NCBI GenBank assembly: GCA_014138095.1
Contig: JACGXE010000008.1
Location: forward strand, 1 to 64,000
Direction of reading: 5' to 3'
Length of the DNA: 64,000 nt
DNA from: Ochrobactrum sp. RH2CCR150
GTDB lineage: Bacteria > Pseudomonadota > Alphaproteobacteria > Rhizobiales > Rhizobiaceae
Shown piece by piece: positions 28,108 to 35,457 of the stretch (position 1 is its first letter; each line of letters opens with the position of its first letter). Made by a program: the position numbers and the translations under genes. The notes below the pieces were generated by a model. The model saw nothing but the letters and a program-made list of their open reading frames with translations. It was not told the DNA's origin and did not search any database.

Positions 28108-28548
28108 ATGCTTAAAGCTTTGGCCCCCATACTGACCGCGCTGGCTGGCGAGGAAGTGAAATTCGCCGTCAGTCAGACGCGACGTGCAGCAATTTTCGGT
28201 GTGGCGATTGCCATCTTTGGCATCATCACAGTCACATTTCTCTGTGTCGCCGCCTTCCTTGCGCTCGCGCAGGCCTATGGCGGTCCGCTCGCCGCGCTGA
28301 TTCTCGCCGCGATTTCGTTGATTCTGGCGCTGCTCGTTCTCGCTGTTCTGAAAATTCAGGCGGCAGCAGAGGCCAAAAAGCGCAAGCAGCGGATCGAAGC
28401 CGACAAGTCGGCCATGATGGCGACAGCCGCACTGGCGACGGTCCCTTCGATCCTGAAGCGCCCCATATTGGCAGCAGCCCTGCCGCTGGCAGGCATCGCA
28501 TTGGTATCGCTGCTTTCGGACAAGAAGAAGCGCCCGCCAAAGGCCTGA
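28108..28548 (+). CDS. Phage holin-like/YqjE-type membrane protein
   Basis: A 146-residue membrane protein with two central helices (about residues 28-55 and 60-85) and a third hydrophobic region near residues 118-138, ending in a basic tail. It resembles the YqjE/DUF1469 'holin superfamily III' proteins that accompany YqjD-like genes. The pairing with the DUF883-like gene is the usual one. Function is unknown. Confidence 0.72.
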   Translation: MLKALAPILTALAGEEVKFAVSQTRRAAIFGVAIAIFGIITVTFLCVAAFLALAQAYGGPLAALILAAISLILALLVLAVLKIQAAAEAKKRKQRIEADKSAMMATAALATVPSILKRPILAAALPLAGIALVSLLSDKKKRPPKA

Positions 28549-28567
28549 TAAAAGCGCGATGAATTAT

Positions 28568-28598
28568 AAAAAACACCGGACCCCGTTCCGGTGTTTTT
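28568..28598. terminator. Bidirectional terminator
   Basis: CACCGGA-stem-TCCGGTG flanked by A6 and T5, between the YqjE-like gene and the convergent histidine kinase. Confidence 0.85.
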
Positions 28599-28620
28599 CT
28601 GTTTTCGACAGGAGTTCTTT

Positions 28621-30069
28621 TTACTGCGCGGCCGCGTCCGTGCTATCCACCAGCGAGGCCAGACGTACCGATACGCGTGACCCACGCCGACCCTCCGCCT
28701 CACCATAGACCGGCTTTTCACCAAACTGCATGCAAAGCTGCTCGACCACCAGCGTGCCGAGACCATTCTTGTCGCCTGGCTTGGCAGCGCCTTCCGCGCC
28801 CCAGCCGACACCATCATCTTCCACCGCCAGAACAGGCACACCATCCGTATCCGCCTGGAAACTGACGGAAATCTGTCCACCCGGTCGGCCCTTGAAAGCA
28901 TGTTTGATGGCGTTGGTAACCAGCTCGCCGACAATGATCCCGATGGTCGTCACATCGCGAGCCTTCAGATCGAGCTGCGCAAAATTCGTCACGATCTCTA
29001 TCTGGCGATCCTGACCGATGGCATTGCGGATATCATTGACCACCGTGGTCAGAAACTCGTCAACGCGGGCGGTTTCCATGTCTTCGCCCAATCGCAAGCG
29101 CCGGTGAGCCGTCGAAACTGTCTGAACCCGGTCACGCGCTGCCGAAAGCGCCTCGCGCGCATCTTCGCTGCGCGCTTGCCGCATCTGCAAACCCAGCAGT
29201 GACGAAACCGTGGCCAGAGAATTGCCGATACGATGGTTGGTGTCCTGAAGCAGAAGCTCGACGCGATAACGCTCTCGCTCCGCGATCCGACGCTCTTCCT
29301 CTAGCTCGGCCGTGCGTTCGCGTACCCGCTGTTCGAGAATCTCGTTTTCAGACCGAAGCGCCGTCTGACCTTCGAACATAGTGCGCGCATAACGCTGCAC
29401 GCGGCTGAAAAGAAGCCAGCCCAGCACTGCCGCCGAAGCCAGCGCCACGATGGATGTCGCCGTCATCCAGTAGCGCATGCGGTTGATGCGCTCATTGCGC
29501 TCGGCAAGCTGCTTTTCTTCCACATCGATGAAGTCGGACACCGTGGTGGACAGTTGGTCCATCAGGGCCTTGCCTTCGTCGCTGCGCACCCGCTCCATCG
29601 CGGCTGCGATATTGCCCGACGACGCCAGCTCCACCGTTTCACGGACATCCGCCTCTTCCCGCTCGATCAGGGCACGAATCTGCTTCACCCGCGCATCCTG
29701 CAACGGATTGGGACCCGACAAGGCCTCCAGATCGGTCAAGGTCTGATCGACGGACAGGATCGAATTGCGGTAGAGGTCGAGATGCGCCTCATCCAGGGTC
29801 AGAAGATAGCCGCGACGGCTCATCTCAATGTTGTTGGCCAGCCGCGCAACCTTGTCCACCTGCTGGCGCAGGGCATAATTGCGGGAAATATCAATAACCT
29901 GATGTGTAACGCTTGATGAAAGAAACAGCGTCATCACAGCCGAGAGCAGCACAAGTCCGAGTGAGACGATAACCGCAATCGGTTTCGGCGAAGATTGAAG
30001 CAATCTCTGCAACAAGGGTGATGGCAAAACGCGCCCCAATACAAATTGATGACCCACCTCTGATAGCAA
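28621..30069 (-). CDS. CHASE3 sensor histidine kinase of the HisKA_2 type
   Basis: A 482-residue kinase. It has a first helix (about residues 30-55), a CHASE3 periplasmic sensor (about 60-200), a second helix (about 203-225), a coiled coil, then HisKA_2 with the phospho-histidine in DTNHRIGNSLATVSSLLGLQ (about 295) and a C-terminal ATPase domain (ELVTNAIKHAF; DDGVGW). HisKA_2/HWE kinases are the ones that phosphorylate PhyR in alphaproteobacteria. The position 220 bp from ecfG-nepR makes it a strong candidate input kinase for the general stress response. Confidence 0.88.
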   Translation of the reverse strand: MLSEVGHQFVLGRVLPSPLLQRLLQSSPKPIAVIVSLGLVLLSAVMTLFLSSSVTHQVIDISRNYALRQQVDKVARLANNIEMSRRGYLLTLDEAHLDLYRNSILSVDQTLTDLEALSGPNPLQDARVKQIRALIEREEADVRETVELASSGNIAAAMERVRSDEGKALMDQLSTTVSDFIDVEEKQLAERNERINRMRYWMTATSIVALASAAVLGWLLFSRVQRYARTMFEGQTALRSENEILEQRVRERTAELEEERRIAERERYRVELLLQDTNHRIGNSLATVSSLLGLQMRQARSEDAREALSAARDRVQTVSTAHRRLRLGEDMETARVDEFLTTVVNDIRNAIGQDRQIEIVTNFAQLDLKARDVTTIGIIVGELVTNAIKHAFKGRPGGQISVSFQADTDGVPVLAVEDDGVGWGAEGAAKPGDKNGLGTLVVEQLCMQFGEKPVYGEAEGRRGSRVSVRLASLVDSTDAAAQ

Positions 30070-30206
30070 ATATCAGTGGCGGCTAACCTTCAAGTGGTTG
30101 GAGCAAAAAACTGTCATTGCGAGCAAAAATAAATGTCGCGGGATGGCGGCATCGGGGCTTTAAAGCCAAAATGGCACACAAATAAGTGCGTGTCTTCAAT
30201 GACCTC

Positions 30207-30224
30207 GGTCCCCCGAGGGGGACC
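30207..30224. repeat. Tight perfect hairpin between ecfG and the kinase
   Basis: GGTCCCCC and GGGGGACC flank GA. A second hairpin, CTGCCGGA/TCCGGCAG, follows at about 30258-30281 and probably acts as the ecfG 3' end. Apart from these, the 220-bp gap holds no gene. Confidence 0.5.
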
Positions 30225-30292
30225 AGGCTCTAAGCTCTTGTTCGAACCGCATTTTTGTACTGCCGGATCAAATCGTCCGGCAGCAAGATGCG

Positions 30293-30901
30293 CTAGGCAA
30301 AACTTCTCAGGGTGACGCGAGACGAATCCGCATCGGGGCCATAATCGCCTTCACCCTCGATCTTGAGGATTTCCTGAAGGCGGGTCCGCGCACGGCTGAC
30401 ACGGCTTTTGATTGTGCCGACAGCGCAACCGCAAATCTCCGCCGCTTCTTCATAAGCAAAGCCTGAAGCGCCGATCAGAATGATCGCTTCGCGCTGATCA
30501 TCCGGCAATTGCTCCAGAGCCGCACGGAAATCCTGAAGGTCGAGCATACCATATTGCGACGGATGCACGGCGAGCTGTTCGCTGAATACGCCGTCCGTAT
30601 CCTGCACTTCGCGTCCGCGCTTGCGCATCTGGGTGTAGAATTCATTGCGCAGGATGGTGAAGAGCCAGGCCTTCATATTGGTACCCATCTCGAAGGTTTC
30701 CTGTTTGGCCCAGGCCTTCATGATGGTGTCCTGCACCAGATCGTCCGCCTTGTCATGCTGACCAATCAGCGACACGGCAAACGCACGCAGGCTTGGCAAC
30801 GAAGCCAAAAGCTCGCGCTTGAACTGCGCCCCCTGCGGACCCTCATGCTGGGGCCCCTGCGGGGCATTGCCATCAACCGACGGACCGGGTGCTCTGTCCA
30901 C
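30293..30901 (-). CDS. ecfG: General stress response sigma factor EcfG (GTG start)
   Basis: A 202-residue ECF sigma factor of the EcfG (sigma-E1/RpoE1) group. Region 2 lies at about residues 30-95 (SLIGQHDKADDLVQDTIMKAW) and region 4 at about 130-185 (LPDDQREAIILIGASGFAYEEAAEICGCAVGTIKSRVSRAR in part). It directs GGAAC...CGTT promoters. AGGAG stands 7 nt before GTG 30901, which lies inside nepR, giving a 29-bp overlap and probable translational coupling with its anti-sigma factor. Confidence 0.93.
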   Translation of the reverse strand: MDRAPGPSVDGNAPQGPQHEGPQGAQFKRELLASLPSLRAFAVSLIGQHDKADDLVQDTIMKAWAKQETFEMGTNMKAWLFTILRNEFYTQMRKRGREVQDTDGVFSEQLAVHPSQYGMLDLQDFRAALEQLPDDQREAIILIGASGFAYEEAAEICGCAVGTIKSRVSRARTRLQEILKIEGEGDYGPDADSSRVTLRSFA

Positions 30902-31094
30902 GCATACTCTCCTGTTCAGCCTGATCGAGTTTTTCGAGAAGATCGAGAAAACGGTCCGGGATCGTCTCATCTTGAATCGAGGCGTATAACGCCTTGAGTT
31001 TCAATCCGACTTCACAATTGGGTCCTAATATGTCCTTCGGGACGCGCCGCGATACTGTGGCGCCATTCGTATGAAGGTTATCTTTTTCTGTCAT
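30873..31094 (-). CDS. nepR: Anti-sigma factor NepR
   Basis: A 73-residue NepR. The conserved core is at about residues 25-60 (LGPNCEVGLKLKALYASIQDE, in part, and VPDRF-like IPDRFLDLLEKLDQAE). NepR holds EcfG until phosphorylated PhyR binds it in a partner switch. It is the first gene of nepR-ecfG and is divergent from phyR; an EcfG-type promoter lies 62 bp upstream. Confidence 0.93.
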   Translation of the reverse strand: MTEKDNLHTNGATVSRRVPKDILGPNCEVGLKLKALYASIQDETIPDRFLDLLEKLDQAEQESMRGQSTRSVG

Positions 31095-31155
31095 ATTCTA
31101 TCGTTCTAGGCGGTGAGCCCTGTCCTGTTTGTTACAAAGCTTCTGTTGGACGGGG

Positions 31156-31180
31156 AATGCACCAGCCCCAGGAAAGTTCC
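31156..31180 (-). promoter_or_regulatory. EcfG-type promoter of nepR-ecfG
   Basis: On the minus strand GGAAC (31180-31176), 16 bp, CATT (31159-31156). This is one base from GGAAC-N16/17-CGTT and implies autoregulation of the operon. Confidence 0.6.
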
Positions 31181-31200
31181 CAAAATTATGCCGTCACTTC

Positions 31201-31225
31201 GGAACTTTTTTCAAGCGGCATCGTT
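31201..31225 (+). promoter_or_regulatory. EcfG-type promoter of phyR
   Basis: GGAAC (31201-31205), 16 bp, CGTT (31222-31225), a perfect match to the alphaproteobacterial general-stress promoter, 125 bp before the phyR start. Confidence 0.8.
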
Positions 31226-31350
31226 GTTGTCCGTAATGCCGCGCCCGATTGCGTGATGATCGCGCTTGACCAAACGCTGGTTTAAGCCGGTTATTCCAGC
31301 CGGATTCATACGAATGTAAAACAAGGCGGCAGATGAGGAGTTCCATTATC

Positions 31351-32145
31351 ATGACGTTATCGACGCGTATCGCGCCGCACCTTCCCTATCTTCGTCGTTT
31401 CTCCCGTGCCCTCACCGGTTCGCAGGCATCAGGCGATGCCTATGTGGCTGCGGCGCTCGAAGCCCTGATCGCGGATGTGAGCATTTTTCCGGATACATCG
31501 TCGGACCGCATCGGGCTCTACCGCCTGTTTAGCGACCTTTATAAGACCGCATCGATTCGTGTACCGGAACAATCATCGGAGATCGGCTGGGAACAGCGGG
31601 CAAACCGCAATCTCGCCCATATCGCACCTCTCCCGCGCCAGGCTTTCCTGCTGGTTGCCGTGGAAGGCTTCAACGACAAGGAAGCCGCGGAGGTTCTCAA
31701 TGTCGACGATGCCGAACTGGGTCGTCTTCTTTCCTCTGCATCGACGGATATCTCGCGTCAGGTCGCAACCCGCCTGATGATCATCGAGGATGAACCGCTG
31801 ATCGCCATGGACATCGAGCAGATGGTCGAAAGCCTCGGCCACGAGGTCGTTGGCATCGCCCGCACAAAGGATGAGGCGGTTGCGCTTTATGAAAAAGAAA
31901 AGCCGCGCATGGTTCTGGCCGATATCCAGCTTGCCGATGGCAGCTCGGGCATCGACGCTGTGAACGAGATTTTGAAGGATGATACGATCCCTGTCATCTT
32001 TATCACTGCCTTTCCGGAACGCCTGCTCACCGGCGAACGCCCTGAGCCGACCTTCCTCGTTACCAAGCCGTTCAATCCTGACATGGTGAAGGCGCTAATC
32101 AGTCAGGCACTGTTTTTCGAAGAGGCCTCTCAAGTCGCGGCCTGA
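31351..32145 (+). CDS. phyR: General stress response regulator PhyR
   Basis: A 264-residue response regulator. It has an N-terminal sigma-factor-like domain (about residues 1-130) that mimics EcfG and a C-terminal receiver domain (about 140-258). The phospho-acceptor is Asp191 in VLADIQLADG; KPF marks the conserved lysine. When phosphorylated it captures NepR and frees EcfG. AGGAG lies 11 nt before ATG 31351; an ATG at 31333 is an alternative. Confidence 0.93.
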   Translation: MTLSTRIAPHLPYLRRFSRALTGSQASGDAYVAAALEALIADVSIFPDTSSDRIGLYRLFSDLYKTASIRVPEQSSEIGWEQRANRNLAHIAPLPRQAFLLVAVEGFNDKEAAEVLNVDDAELGRLLSSASTDISRQVATRLMIIEDEPLIAMDIEQMVESLGHEVVGIARTKDEAVALYEKEKPRMVLADIQLADGSSGIDAVNEILKDDTIPVIFITAFPERLLTGERPEPTFLVTKPFNPDMVKALISQALFFEEASQVAA

Positions 32146-32184
32146 TATCGGTCGGCAATCAACAAGTTCGGTGAATTTGACCGT

Positions 32185-32228
32185 CTCCGGGAGAAGGAAA
32201 ATCCCCTCTCCCCGGAGCGGATTTTATT
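32185..32228 (+). terminator. Terminator of phyR
   Basis: CTCCGGG and CCCGGAG enclose a 19-nt loop with further internal pairing, followed by TTTTATTT. It starts 40 bp after the phyR stop. Confidence 0.65.
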
Positions 32229-32294
32229 TCCCAACTTGCAACCTTAAGGCAAAACCGCCTTCAACCTTAGATTATTCCTTTTTAAACGCTGGCA

Positions 32295-32320
32295 GGAACC
32301 GAATGCATAGCAAAGACGTT
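32295..32320 (+). promoter_or_regulatory. EcfG-type promoter of the DUF1328 gene
   Basis: GGAAC (32295-32299), 17 bp, CGTT (32317-32320), perfect match, 31 bp before the ATG at 32352. Confidence 0.8.
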
Positions 32321-32351
32321 TATTCCTCACATACAGAAGAGGAGATTGGAT

Positions 32352-32516
32352 ATGCTTTACTACGCGCTCGTATTTCTCGTCGTGGCTCTGGTCGCAGGTG
32401 CGCTGGGCTTTGGCGGCATTGCCGGGGCATCGGCGGGTATCGCTCAGATTCTATTCTTCGTGTTCCTCGCCCTGCTCGTGGTGTCGCTGATCGCTTCGGC
32501 AATCCGCAAGGCTTGA
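32352..32516 (+). CDS. DUF1328 small membrane protein
   Basis: A 54-residue protein starting [19 protein letters not shown], with two hydrophobic helices. It matches the YtjA/DUF1328 family in size and in the [20 protein letters not shown] stretch. GAGGAG lies before ATG 32352. The EcfG promoter 31 bp upstream places it in the general-stress regulon. The molecular function of the family is unknown. Confidence 0.85.
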   Translation: MLYYALVFLVVALVAGALGFGGIAGASAGIAQILFFVFLALLVVSLIASAIRKA

Positions 32517-32706
32517 TGAACCGACGAAAGGTCCAGCTGAAAACTGGTCCGTTTCTGGCCGCAAACCGGCCGTACCGATATGATCAACAGCATACCGTCG
32601 CGCGAAATTGCGCGGCGGTTTGTTTTCTGAAGCGAAATGAGCCCCGCCGCACAGATCTTCAGTCAAGACACGCCATCCGGGCCAATCGACAGTCATCGAG
32701 ACTATA

Positions 32707-33714
32707 ATGAGCGCATCAGACCTGCCATTACGCGAAGCCGAACCGGATGCAGCCCGTCTGCGCGCGCTCCTTCGGGCTGTTCGTAACAGCAATGTCTGCG
32801 TACTCTATCAACGCCCCGATCTGGCCTATGCGTGGGGCGAAAATCTTCCATCCTATTGGCAAAAAACCTGGAAAGCCGGCGGCACCGATGAGGATTTCAT
32901 CGTTTCCACGTCATTGGCCAAATTGAAAGCTGCCAAGCAAACTGCGCTTGAAACCATGACAGCGCAAAATGTCGAACTTTCCATCATGGATGGCAACAAG
33001 ATCCACTGGATCGAATTGCATATCGATTGTGACCGCGATACAGACGGCAATCTGCTCGGTCTGGTAACAACGGCGCTTGAAATCAGCGAGCTGAAACGTC
33101 GCGAGCAGGTGTTGAAAACCCTGTTGCGCGAAGTCAGCCACCGGTCCAAGAACATGCTGGCCATCGTGCAGAGCATCGCCAGCCAGACGGCACGTTTCAC
33201 CGATACGATCGATGATTTTCTGCTGAAATTCCGCGGACGCATCCAGTCACTGTCCTATTCGCAGGATCTGGTGACCGATTCCAACTGGCGCGGCGCGCTC
33301 TTCCGCGAGCTTGTCCATTCCCAAGTGGAAAAATATATCGATGTCACAGATGAACGCCTGAGTCTCGAGGGCGACAATCCGTATCTGTTCCCCGGTGCAG
33401 CACTTCATGTGGGCCTCGCGCTCCATGAACTCGTGGTCAACGCCACATCGTTTGGCGGGCTTTCCATACCTTACGGCCGTGTGGCGATCTCCGCGCATGT
33501 TATCCGGGCTGAAAACGAAGAAGAGAAGCTGGTTTTTCGGTGGGAAGAAACCAATCCGGCCATGCCGGAAGTCTACCAGCACGACCCGCGATTCGGCAGC
33601 GCGGTCCTGCAGCGTATTGTCCCCGCCTCGGTCAACGGGCAAGCACAATACCGAATCGATGGCACCGGCGCAGTCTATTCACTGACCATCCCTGCCGAAC
33701 AATTCGATTCCTGA
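32707..33714 (+). CDS. PAS-HWE sensor histidine kinase
   Basis: A 335-residue soluble kinase with an N-terminal PAS-like sensor (about residues 15-130) and an HWE-type transmitter: phospho-histidine in LREVSHRSKNMLAIVQSIASQ (about 144), then HELVVNATSFGGL and RWEE. The HWE family feeds the PhyR system in many Rhizobiales. No transmembrane helix is present, so it senses an internal signal. Its place next to phyR suggests a second input kinase or a modulator. There is no clear Shine-Dalgarno before ATG 32707. Confidence 0.87.
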   Translation: MSASDLPLREAEPDAARLRALLRAVRNSNVCVLYQRPDLAYAWGENLPSYWQKTWKAGGTDEDFIVSTSLAKLKAAKQTALETMTAQNVELSIMDGNKIHWIELHIDCDRDTDGNLLGLVTTALEISELKRREQVLKTLLREVSHRSKNMLAIVQSIASQTARFTDTIDDFLLKFRGRIQSLSYSQDLVTDSNWRGALFRELVHSQVEKYIDVTDERLSLEGDNPYLFPGAALHVGLALHELVVNATSFGGLSIPYGRVAISAHVIRAENEEEKLVFRWEETNPAMPEVYQHDPRFGSAVLQRIVPASVNGQAQYRIDGTGAVYSLTIPAEQFDS

Positions 33715-33741
33715 ATTTCCAATCCGCCGTTTCGACCAAAT

Positions 33742-33775
33742 AAAAGCCGCCATGGGCGAACCATGACGGCTTATT
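33742..33775. terminator. Bidirectional terminator
   Basis: AAGCCG-C-CATGG and CCATG-A-CGGCTT form the stem; on the minus strand it is followed by TTTTATTT, on the plus strand by ATTAAA. It serves the kinase and the proposed small RNA. Confidence 0.75.
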
Positions 33776-33903
33776 AAAATGAGCGAGACGCCTGCTGGCA
33801 CAACGGTTCACCGTTTGCGCGGCGTTCACGCCGTCCACCCTTTGGGGGAGTTGGGGCGAACTGTGAAGACCGTGTTGGGGGGCGGGGTCACGACCTTCAT
33901 GCA
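33742..33903 (-). ncRNA. Candidate EcfG-dependent small RNA (GsrN-like)
   Basis: From a predicted start near 33903, set by a perfect minus-strand EcfG promoter, to the terminator at 33742-33775: about 160 nt. The 5' half has exposed C-rich stretches (ACCCCGCCCCCCAAC and CGCCCCAACTCCCCC). The 3' half can form CGGCG-TGAA-CGCCG and AACGG-TGAA-CCGTT hairpins before the terminator. The only short frame (24 codons from MKVVTPPP) has no ribosome-binding site. Caulobacter GsrN is likewise sigma-T dependent and pairs through a C-rich loop. No transcript is proven. Confidence 0.55.
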
Positions 33904-33908
33904 TCAAG

Positions 33909-33933
33909 AACGCGACCACCGAAAATTGGTTCC
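33909..33933 (-). promoter_or_regulatory. EcfG-type promoter of the candidate small RNA
   Basis: On the minus strand GGAAC (33933-33929), 16 bp, CGTT (33912-33909), a perfect match. No gene start with a ribosome-binding site follows downstream on that strand; the site abuts the 3' end of the Fur-like gene. Confidence 0.7.
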
Positions 33934-33934
33934 G

Positions 33935-34360
33935 TCAGGATTTTATTTTTTTGCAATAAAGTTCAAGACGGTGATGAACGATCTCATAGCCGAGCGACCG
34001 GGCGATTTCTTCCTGCAATTTTTCAATCTTGTCGGAGCGAAATTCGACCACGTCGCCCGAATCCATATCGATGATATGGTCGTGATGCGCGGCGCTTGCC
34101 TGTTCGAAACGCGAAGGACCTCCGGCGAAAGCGTGACGGTGGATCGCGCCGCGCTCTTCCAGAAGTTTCATGGTGCGATAAACGGTCGACAGCGAAATGC
34201 TGCTATCGATCTCGACCGCCCTGCGGAAAATCTCCAGCGCATCCGGATGGTCTTCCGTTTCGGTCAGAATGTTCAGGATAATCCTGCGCGGGCGCGTTAT
34301 GCGCACACCGGCCTGTCGCAGTTCCTGTTCGTAATCGGGCTTCTTATATCGTTCGCTCAT
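33935..34360 (-). CDS. Fur-family metalloregulator
   Basis: A 141-residue Fur-superfamily repressor. It has a winged helix (about residues 15-85, [25 protein letters not shown] in part; [17 protein letters not shown]) and a metal-binding dimerisation domain with [16 protein letters not shown]. It lacks the CxxC structural zinc pair of E. coli Fur, as do the manganese-responsive Mur proteins of alphaproteobacteria. Its metal is uncertain: iron or manganese is likely, and it is distinct from Irr. ATG 34360 is the homology-based start; a longer frame begins at 34429. Confidence 0.8.
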   Translation of the reverse strand: MSERYKKPDYEQELRQAGVRITRPRRIILNILTETEDHPDALEIFRRAVEIDSSISLSTVYRTMKLLEERGAIHRHAFAGGPSRFEQASAAHHDHIIDMDSGDVVEFRSDKIEKLQEEIARSLGYEIVHHRLELYCKKIKS

Positions 34361-34544
34361 GCCCCGATTATGCACCTTCACGCCGCCAGTTGCAAATTTT
34401 CGCAACTGGAATAAAACCGATCTCCCCAACCCATTTTACCCCTACTCTTTGGCACCCCACGCAGAAACAACTTACTGAGCACCTTGCAATTTAAACTTGA
34501 GTATGAGAGACAACTTTTCGCATTTCGGGCGCGAAGGGGCTACC

Positions 34545-34643
34545 ATGTACTGGTTCAATGTTGGGCTGACGTCATTTTTCGTCATGGTCATTCTGCCAGC
34601 TGTCATATTGCTGGTTGTTGAAGAATTGCGCGGCAAGGAATAG
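34545..34643 (+). CDS. Very small membrane protein candidate (32 aa)
   Basis: A 32-codon frame from ATG 34545 (MYWFNVGLTSFFVMVILPA...) with one hydrophobic helix and a charged tail, EELRGKE. AAGGGG lies 5 nt before the ATG. No family was recognised. It occupies a 300-bp gap between the Fur-like gene and tRNA-Glu that otherwise looks empty. Confidence 0.45.
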   Translation: MYWFNVGLTSFFVMVILPAVILLVVEELRGKE

Positions 34644-34737
34644 CTCCACCAGAGCGCGTTCACATTCAGACGGACCTGCGTCGAACCGCTGCTGTTGCTG
34701 CAGTTTGAGCCCATCGGAAAACTATGTCGGAAATGAC

Positions 34738-34813
34738 TGGTACGCCCAAGGGGAATCGAACCCCTGTTTGCGCCGTGAGAGGGCGCCGTCCTAACCGCTA
34801 GACGATGGGCGCA
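34738..34813 (-). tRNA. tRNA-Glu (CTC), CCA encoded
   Basis: Minus-strand cloverleaf. The acceptor stem TGCGCCC/GGGCGTA has one G-T pair, the anticodon arm GCGCC-CTCTCAC-GGCGC gives anticodon CTC, and the T arm is CAGGGG-TTCGATT-CCCCTT-like. The terminal CCA is present in the DNA (34738-34740). Confidence 0.95.
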
Positions 34814-34920
34814 TAGGGTCTGTTGTTGGCTGATATAATCGCCCTTACAGAAAAGCGCAATCCGGGAATGTAAAAAGGCGGCCACTGGCCGCCTGTTTAA
34901 ATGTGCAATGCACCCCGATC

Positions 34921-35403
34921 TTACTCGACGCTGCCAAGCTTGATGCGGCCGATCACGCGGGATTCGCGATAATCGTAAATGATGAGTTCAGTGCCGCCGT
35001 CGGGCAAAAGCGTTTCCAGCGAAAGCTGATCGCCGGACAAGCTCTGCGACAGGAGGCGCGTGCCCGGAACGAGGTTGATCTGCGACTCGATCAGCTTCGG
35101 CGGTTCCGGCTTCACAGGCTGCGCTGCGGCCTGACCTGGAATATCCGAGCGCGCTTCCTGCGTGGCAGGGGTTTCGGGCGCGCGATTGATCTTGTAGACA
35201 ACGGCGGCGAGCACGGCCATAAGACCGATCAGCATAACGCCGATGGAAACGGCCAGAAGCCGGATCATCTTGCGGCGCACACGTTCCATAGCCGGATCAA
35301 GCACTGGCTCGGACGGTTGTTCGTCCTGATAATAGCCCTGCTGATAGTCCTGATATCCTGAATCCTGCTGATTCTGGTATCGCGGATAGTGTGGATCCTG
35401 CAT
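34921..35403 (-). CDS. Rhizobiales membrane protein of unknown function
   Basis: A 160-residue protein with a Tyr/Gln/Pro-rich cytoplasmic N-terminus (residues 1-45), one transmembrane helix (about 50-70, LLAVSIGVMLIGLMAVLAAVV in part) and a periplasmic domain. It resembles the DUF6476-type proteins. GGAG lies 7 nt before ATG 35403. It is divergent from the pseudouridine synthase. Function is unknown. Confidence 0.7.
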   Translation of the reverse strand: MQDPHYPRYQNQQDSGYQDYQQGYYQDEQPSEPVLDPAMERVRRKMIRLLAVSIGVMLIGLMAVLAAVVYKINRAPETPATQEARSDIPGQAAAQPVKPEPPKLIESQINLVPGTRLLSQSLSGDQLSLETLLPDGGTELIIYDYRESRVIGRIKLGSVE

Positions 35404-35457
35404 TAAATGACTCCGGTTCATGCACCCGTGGCGCGTGATAACGAAGGGAAGAGACAA

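Noticed and set aside
32171-32707. A 178-codon plus-strand frame after phyR
   Set aside because: It runs across the phyR terminator, the EcfG promoter and the DUF1328 gene in another frame; the small gene has a ribosome-binding site and family match.
33632-33919. A 95-codon minus-strand frame downstream of the fourth EcfG promoter
   Set aside because: Considered as the product of that promoter, but it has no ribosome-binding site, crosses the terminator hairpin and runs antisense into the kinase gene. A non-coding RNA is the better reading.
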